Part shown: positions 59,118 through 64,000 of the stretch, one piece after another
Layout of the letters: each line of letters begins with the position of its first letter
How positions within the stretch are numbered: the stretch's first letter is position 1
DNA from: Choricystis sp. odSpoLacu1
Taxonomy: Eukaryota > Chlorophyta > Trebouxiophyceae
Direction: 5' to 3'
NCBI GenBank assembly: GCA_958009055.1
Contig: OY253660.1
Location: 620,001-684,000, forward strand
DNA length: 64,000 nt
The notes under the pieces: generated by a model
What the model saw: only the letters and a program-made list of their open reading frames with translations
What the model was told of the DNA's origin: nothing
The model's database searches: none
Made by a program: the position numbers and the translations under genes

Positions 59118-59486
59118 GTGAGTTTTTTGGTTTTCATTTCCATTTTCCAGGACTGCGCACGCCAGTCCTCCATCCTCCCATCACACCGAACCTGCCCGCG
59201 TTCTCCAGACTTGCACGTTTGACGCAGCGCGGGTGGGAGGATGGGGGGAGAGCGACGAGTTTGTATGTACCGGGTGCTGTGAAAAGCAAACACGCGTGAT
59301 TCTTTTCTCAAAACGGCAGTTTTTTTTATATCTCGACCAAACACACACACCCTCTCTCACCACAAACGGCCGCGCCCCCCACTTGACCCTGTCTTGGGCC
59401 GTGTGGGGCCTCTCTCTCCCGCTCTCATTCTCTCAAGCGCACACACAACACCATGGCCGTGTCTCCTTGAACACCCAAACAACGCC
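59118..59486. other. Intergenic region after kinesin
   Basis: 369 bp: kinesin 3' UTR and presumed promoter/5' UTR of the next gene, with a T8 tract near 59,319 and CA-rich patches. No gene seen. Confidence 0.6.
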
Positions 59487-60239
59487 ATGACACCACCGCC
59501 GCTCGCTGCACCCCCCGCCGCGCGCTGGCTGCATGGCCACGACCCTGCCTCCTGGCCCCTAGACGCACCCTCTCTGACTCGGGCTCTGGCTGCTGCCGCG
59601 GCCACCGACCCAAGTGGAAGGGGGGCGGTGTGGGCCGCTCTCGGGCGTGGCGGCGACACGAGTGCCATCGCGACGGCGGTGGGCCTGCTGGCCGCGCTGC
59701 GTTGGTCGCGGGACGCGGTGGCGGCGCTGGATGGCCTGTTTTCCAGTGTGACTGGCGCCAGTGGCGCCAGCAACCAGCCAGCGGGCGCCGCGGGCGCGGC
59801 AGTTGCCGCGCTGCGCGCTGCGGGCGCCCCAGCTGACGCGCTGGCGGCAGTGGTCGCGTTCGCGGTGCCGGCAGCGGTGACATCTTACCTTTCAACCGTG
59901 CCGGGGGCCACCGACGCCGCCTCCCCAGACGCCGCGCTGGCCGCGGCTCCCCCGCCCCCCCCTCTCGCCACCCTCACAGCCGCCTGGCCAGCCGCCGCCA
60001 CCCTCATCACCGATGACTGGGTGGCGCTGGAGCGCGCCACAGCAGCCACGCGAGGGCTGGCGGCCTGGGTTGGTGGCGGGGCTGTGCCTCCTGCCTCCAC
60101 GTTCTCCCTGCCTTGGACACACTGGGCAGACGCGCGTGAGCACGTCGTCTCCTGCCTGCTCCCCCTGCTGGAGGGTGGGGAAGCGGCTGACGGGGTGGCT
60201 GTGCTGCTGTACCGCCCGCGTCCGCGGCAGCCGCGTTGA
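59487..60239 (+). CDS. Unknown Ala-rich protein, possibly 3'-truncated at PKS breakpoint
   Basis: 250 aa from the ATG at 59487 (ttgaacacccaaacaacgccATG context, no upstream ATG in frame). Composition is coding-like, with Trp/His residues retained: RWLHGHDPASWPLD, then helices 'SRDAVAALDGLFSSVTGASGA', 'VVAFAVPAAVTSYL', 'WVALERATAATRGLAAWVGGG', and TFSLPWTHWADAREHVVSCLLPLLEGG. No family recognised. The last about 12 residues (RPRPRQPR end) are read from what appears to be PKS antisense DNA, so the true C-terminus may have been lost, or an intron at a GTGGGG donor (about 60,173) may have been missed. Confidence 0.5.
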   Translation: MTPPPLAAPPAARWLHGHDPASWPLDAPSLTRALAAAAATDPSGRGAVWAALGRGGDTSAIATAVGLLAALRWSRDAVAALDGLFSSVTGASGASNQPAGAAGAAVAALRAAGAPADALAAVVAFAVPAAVTSYLSTVPGATDAASPDAALAAAPPPPPLATLTAAWPAAATLITDDWVALERATAATRGLAAWVGGGAVPPASTFSLPWTHWADAREHVVSCLLPLLEGGEAADGVAVLLYRPRPRQPR

Positions 60240-63200
60240 CGGCATCGTTGGCGACCGCGGCGGTCGCGCGCGCCCGATGCAGATGGTGTGGGCGCGCCCG
60301 CCGCCAGCCAGCCAGACAGCTGCTAGGCTGCCCAGACCGCCCGTGCCACCAATGATGAGGTACGTGCCGATGGGAGGAGGGGAGGTGGGGGCGCTGCGTG
60401 CCGTGCGGACGACGTGCGGCCGGCGGGTGGCCTGAGCGCCGCTCTCCGCCACCCGCACGCCCGGCTCCAGGGTGGCGCACGCGGCCGACCCACGGAACGC
60501 AGACGCAGTGAAGGTGTCAGGGCAGCCTGTTGGGCCGGCGCTCAGGCCGCCATCATCATCCATCAACAGCGGCAGCGCGCGCGCGCTGGCGACCGCGCGC
60601 GCGACTGCCAGGACGCCTTCCACGGCAGCCACCTGCGTCGCGACACGGCGGCGGCGGCGGCGTGGCTGGCCACGGCGTGCAGGCACGCAGGCCACCTGCC
60701 AGTCTTCAGTGTAGATGGCGAGCGGGGGCGCGGCATCGCCGTCGTTCTTGGCTGCCGTGAGCGGCGTCGACACCAGGCCACCCACGCGCACACCACCGTG
60801 CATGCTGTAGTCGGCGTGAATGCTGCCACCGATGCTCACAGGGGCCCCTCCCACCGCCCAAGGCACGCTACCCCCGTCAAACGCGGGGGCGGGCGCCACC
60901 ACTGCGCCCGCCGCAGTCGGCACCGCGACGCGCGCGCCTGCGTCAGTGGACCGCAGGGCGCCCAGGTGGGTGGCGGCGTCCAGGAGGGCGGGGTGCAGGC
61001 AGTGGCCAGATGCGTGGTGCGTCGAAGTAGGCGGGGCCAGGGCGGCGGTGGAGGCGGCGGGAGGGGATGGGCGCGAGCCAAACCGGCGCAAACGGCGGCG
61101 ACGGCGGCTCTGTGTGCTGCTGACCGCTGCCACACGCGTCGCCACCGCCATCAACAGCGTGACGCCGCCCGCAGTCAGAGTGATGCCGCCTTCGCCGTCG
61201 ATGGACGTCGTCAATCCAGGCGCTCCTTCGCCAACTGGCAGCAGCATTGGCGTCACGATCGCGGCGTGAGTCACAGTGGCGCCACTCCCCTCCCCCGTCA
61301 CTGCCACAGCAGCCACCGCAGCCTCCAGCATTGTGGCCCCCGGCAATAGGGGCCGCCCCTTGACCACGTGCTCCCGCAGGTAGGCCAACGGACAGGTCGG
61401 TTGCAAACGTGGCGCCGCACGCCGCGCGCGCGGCCAGCCGCGCGGCAGCAGGCACAAACCACACGCGAGCGTGGCGCCAGTGACGGTGTGGCGGGATGGG
61501 CAGGCCAGCTGCTGTCCCGGCAACCACGACTGCATGCGCGTTGGTGCCTTGAAACGCAAACGCGCTGACGCCGACCGCTGTGGCGCCAGGCGTGCCGCCC
61601 TTGCCCCCGCGTCCAGCGCAGTCACCACGTGGGGACTGGGCGTCGTCATGTGGTACATCGGGGCCGCGTCACCAGTCGCTAACCTGCGCCACGCGCCCAG
61701 CAGGGCCACCCCGCCTGCCGCGGGTTCGACGTGGCCGCGCGCAGTCTTGGACGCGGCGAGAGCGAGTGGCGAGACGTCAACACCCCCATGCACACGCACA
61801 GCCGCTCCCAGTTGCCGAACTGGAGGGTGAGAGAGGGCAGGCCCTGTGGAGTGGAGAGTGGGAAGGGTTAGGAAGAAGGAAGGTCGGATGGCTGTGCGCT
61901 GCTCATTCCCTCAAACTTCTTCACCCGCCAACTATCCACTCAAAAAACTCACCATGCTCCACGCCGCCTCGCTCCAGGCGTCCAAGGAGACGTTAGCAGC
62001 CGCGTACGATGCTTGGCCGGCGCTACCGAGCATGCCAGCCACTGAGGAGAGCGCCACGACGGTGGAAGGAGTGGCGGTGGCCGCGCGCGCGAGCGCTGTC
62101 GCGGCCGCGTTTTTGGGCGCGGCTGCCGCGCGCAGGCGGGCTGGTGTCTGGGTGCGCACCAAGCCGTCGGTGGAGGCGGCGCCCGACAAAAATGTGAGGG
62201 CGGGCGGAGCCAGGGCGGCCAGGTCGGCCGCATCGGCGGCGGACGCCGCGTCGGCGGCGGCGAGAATGACCGCGGCGGCGGTCGAGGCAGGAGCGGTGGC
62301 GGTGCGCGCCGACCGCGAGGCCAGCACGAGGGTGCGGACGGACGCGTGCGCGGTGAACCACGAGCCTAAAACCCGCCCCAGGCTGCCGGTGCCCCCCACG
62401 ACGAGGGCGGTGCGGGGAGGGGGGTGAGGTGACTCGCGCGCGCGCCACGGCGGCGCGACGCGCGGCGCGCGCACAGCGCCGCCCTCGATGGCGACGCCAA
62501 ACTCGTCGGATGCAGGGTGACTAGTCAGTGGTGCCGCCGTCGCCGCGTGCCACGTCACGCTGGCGTGCGGGGCGGCGCCCTCGGAGGCGCTCGCGCCCGC
62601 CCACCCTTGCCGCCGCCACGTCCACCACCTGCCACTCTGCCACAAAGTGGATGGCCTGCAGCGCAGTCGGCCTGACATACCGGCCCTGGGCAGCCGACCT
62701 CAACCCCGCGACCACCGCCCCCGCGCCACGAGACGCGGCCGGCGAAGCGACCGCCCACGGCGTGCGCACAGTCTGCGTCACAGCCGCCACGGCCACCGGC
62801 ACGCGGGCGGTGGCGTCGCTCCGACGCACGGCTTCCAGGTGGAGAGCGGCGTCCAGGCACGCGGGGTGGGTGGCGTAGTCGGCGGCCGCGGTGGCGCGCG
62901 CGAGCCGCGCGGTCGCGGCGCAGGTGGCAGCCAGCGCGCGCTTGCGCCCCAGCCGGCGGGGTGCAATCCGCACAACGCGCACACTCTGCCTCAAGCTGCG
63001 CACAACGGCACGCATCGCGGAGTCGACGGCGATGCTGCCGTCGACCAGCGACACGCTGATGCTGAGCGTGGTGGCAGTCGCCAGAGACACAGGAGCCACG
63101 AAAGCAACCCCGGTCACCGCGGGCACAGCATCCGCCACCCGCCCGCCGTACAGCAGCATGGCTGCCGCCGCGGACGCGGCTTCCAGGGACGCGGCAGCGG

Positions 63201-63838
63201 GCAGCAGGGGGCGGCCTCGCACAACAAGGTCTCGCAACCAGGCGAGGGAGGGCGCGTCCAGGCGGGCGGACAACAGGGCGGTGACGCCACCACCCCCCTT
63301 CGTCGGCATGACCAGGCGGTGGGGGTGGGGGCCGTGCCAGGCTCGCGTGTGGCGCCACGGCAGGGACGGCGGTGCGATCGCGCTGACACCAGGCGCAGCC
63401 CCCACCACCGCGTGCGCGTTGACGCCGCTCATGCCAAAGGAGGAAGCGCCCACCAAGCAGCCTTCCATCCCCAGGCCGGGGGCGGCGGCAAGGGCGCGCG
63501 GTGCTGCAGCGCCGCCCCCGCCCCCGCTCGCGCGGCGCCAATCGTCCAGCGCGGCGGCCGCGTGGGGGTTGAGGTCCCGCACACACGCGCCGGGGGGGGC
63601 GACCCAGGCTGCTGCCGCCAGGCCGACTGCCATCAACACGCCCGCCACCCCGGCCGCGCCCTCGGTGTGGCCGTGGACGGCTTTGGTGGAGGTGAGGATG
63701 AAGGGTGATGAGACGCGCCCTTCCGCCAGCGCGCTCGCCAGCGCGCCCAGCTCCAACGGATCCCCCAGCGACGTGCCGGTGTCGTGCACTGCCACCCCGC
63801 CCACGCGGTCGGCGGTGGCGCCGTCCAACGCGCTGCGC
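60210..63838 (-). pseudogene. Type I polyketide synthase fragment (KS tail-DH-KR / KS tail-DH-KR start)
   Basis: Minus-strand remnant of a multimodular PKS, cut at both ends. Module 1: C-terminal half of KS (HDTGTSLGDPLE, KAVHGHTEGAAG, SSFGMSGVNAHAVV); DH with WLRDLVVRGRPLLPAA, whose catalytic His position is Leu, and HPACLDAALHL; KR with VVGGTGSLGRVL and SSVAGMLGSAGQASYAAAN (catalytic Ser, Tyr, Asn present). A 109-bp intron (61844-61952) follows. Next, without visible ACP or KS core, comes a second KS tail (SAFAFQGTNAHAVVV, in another frame), a DH with YLREHVVKGRPLLPGA (His present) and HPALLDAATHL, and the first 40 residues of a KR (TYLIIGGTGGLGSLAAVW). At least four frame changes occur (about 62,590; 61,805; 61,550-61,400; 60,280). 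No AT or ACP domain was found. Confidence 0.8.
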
Positions 63839-64000
63839 AGGGTTAGGGTTAGGGTTAGGGGTTGGGGTAGGGGTAGGGGTAGGGGTAGGCTTAGGGTTAG
63901 GGTTAGGGTTAGGTTTAGGGTCAGGGTTAGGGTTAGGGTTAGGGTTAGGGTTAGGGTTAGGGTTAGGGTTAGGGGTTGGGGTAGGGGTAGGGGTAGGGGT
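63839..64000 (+). repeat. Telomere-type TTAGGG repeats with TAGGGG variant blocks
   Basis: Starts at the PKS codon series with GGGTTAGGGTTAGGG and runs to the window end. Two blocks of variant units (GGTTGGGGTAGGGG, then TAGGGG repeats) at about 63,859-63,889 and from about 63,971 alternate with pure TTAGGG arrays. The G-rich strand reads 5' to 3' rightward, the correct orientation for a right-hand chromosome end. Confidence 0.93.

Noticed and set aside
60414..63708. Plus-strand frames across the PKS fragment
   Set aside because: They show no domains, while KS, DH and KR motifs read on the minus strand.

Overview
This is nuclear DNA of a GC-rich unicellular eukaryote, most likely an alga. 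The evidence is short GT-AG introns, compact genes often read from shared divergent promoters, eukaryote-specific families (RuvBL1, METTL1, eIF3m, GBF1/GNOM-type ARF-GEF, kinesin, Tctex-type dynein light chain, mitoribosomal mS35), and TTAGGG-type repeats at the right end. EXORDIUM/PHI-1-like secreted proteins, a CCT-domain regulator and a modular PKS point to the green lineage (chlorophyte-like). That placement is inference, because no rRNA or plastid marker is present. No tRNA, rRNA, CRISPR array or transposon with a recognisable transposase was seen.

Layout. 1-4.2 kb: RuvBL1 (5'-partial), tRNA m7G methyltransferase, aquaporin. 4.6-33.9 kb: a recent tandem triplication. The ancestral order is aquaporin, 'gene A' (Ala-rich secreted protein), asparaginyl-tRNA synthetase (AsnRS), 'E1' (PPC-like repeats + Pro/Thr linker + EXORDIUM domain, minus strand), an ERp18/TXNDC12-like thioredoxin, and 'E2' (degenerate EXORDIUM paralogue, minus strand). 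A 7.61-kb block Q (AsnRS to E2) occurs three times. Between successive Q blocks lies a 2.0-kb inverted copy (P') of the gene A/aquaporin-end segment. The period is about 9,622 bp and copies differ at only a handful of bases. Each junction beheads one AsnRS and one E2 and points a truncated gene A into E2.

34-56.8 kb: single-copy housekeeping genes: eIF3m, a small unknown protein, an acetate/succinate (SatP/GPR1) transporter, a large ARF-GEF, a SixA-like phosphatase, a CCT-domain protein, an OSCA/CSC1-type channel, an FUSC/ALMT-like membrane protein, mS35 and a Tctex dynein light chain. 56.9-60.2 kb: an orphan N-kinesin and an unknown gene. 60.2-63.84 kb: a type I PKS fragment (KS tail-DH-KR, then a second KS tail-DH-partial KR) that ends abruptly at telomere-type repeats at about 63,839.

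Two genome-wide patterns stand out. First, most introns have mutually complementary ends (G/purine-rich 5' part, C/A-rich 3' part) and can fold into hairpins that bring the splice sites together. Second, at least six reading frames are broken by exactly one extra base in a G/C homopolymer of 8-12. For two of these sites a sister copy in the array carries the shorter, in-frame run, so either assembly error or real slippage must be considered when reading the 'broken' genes.
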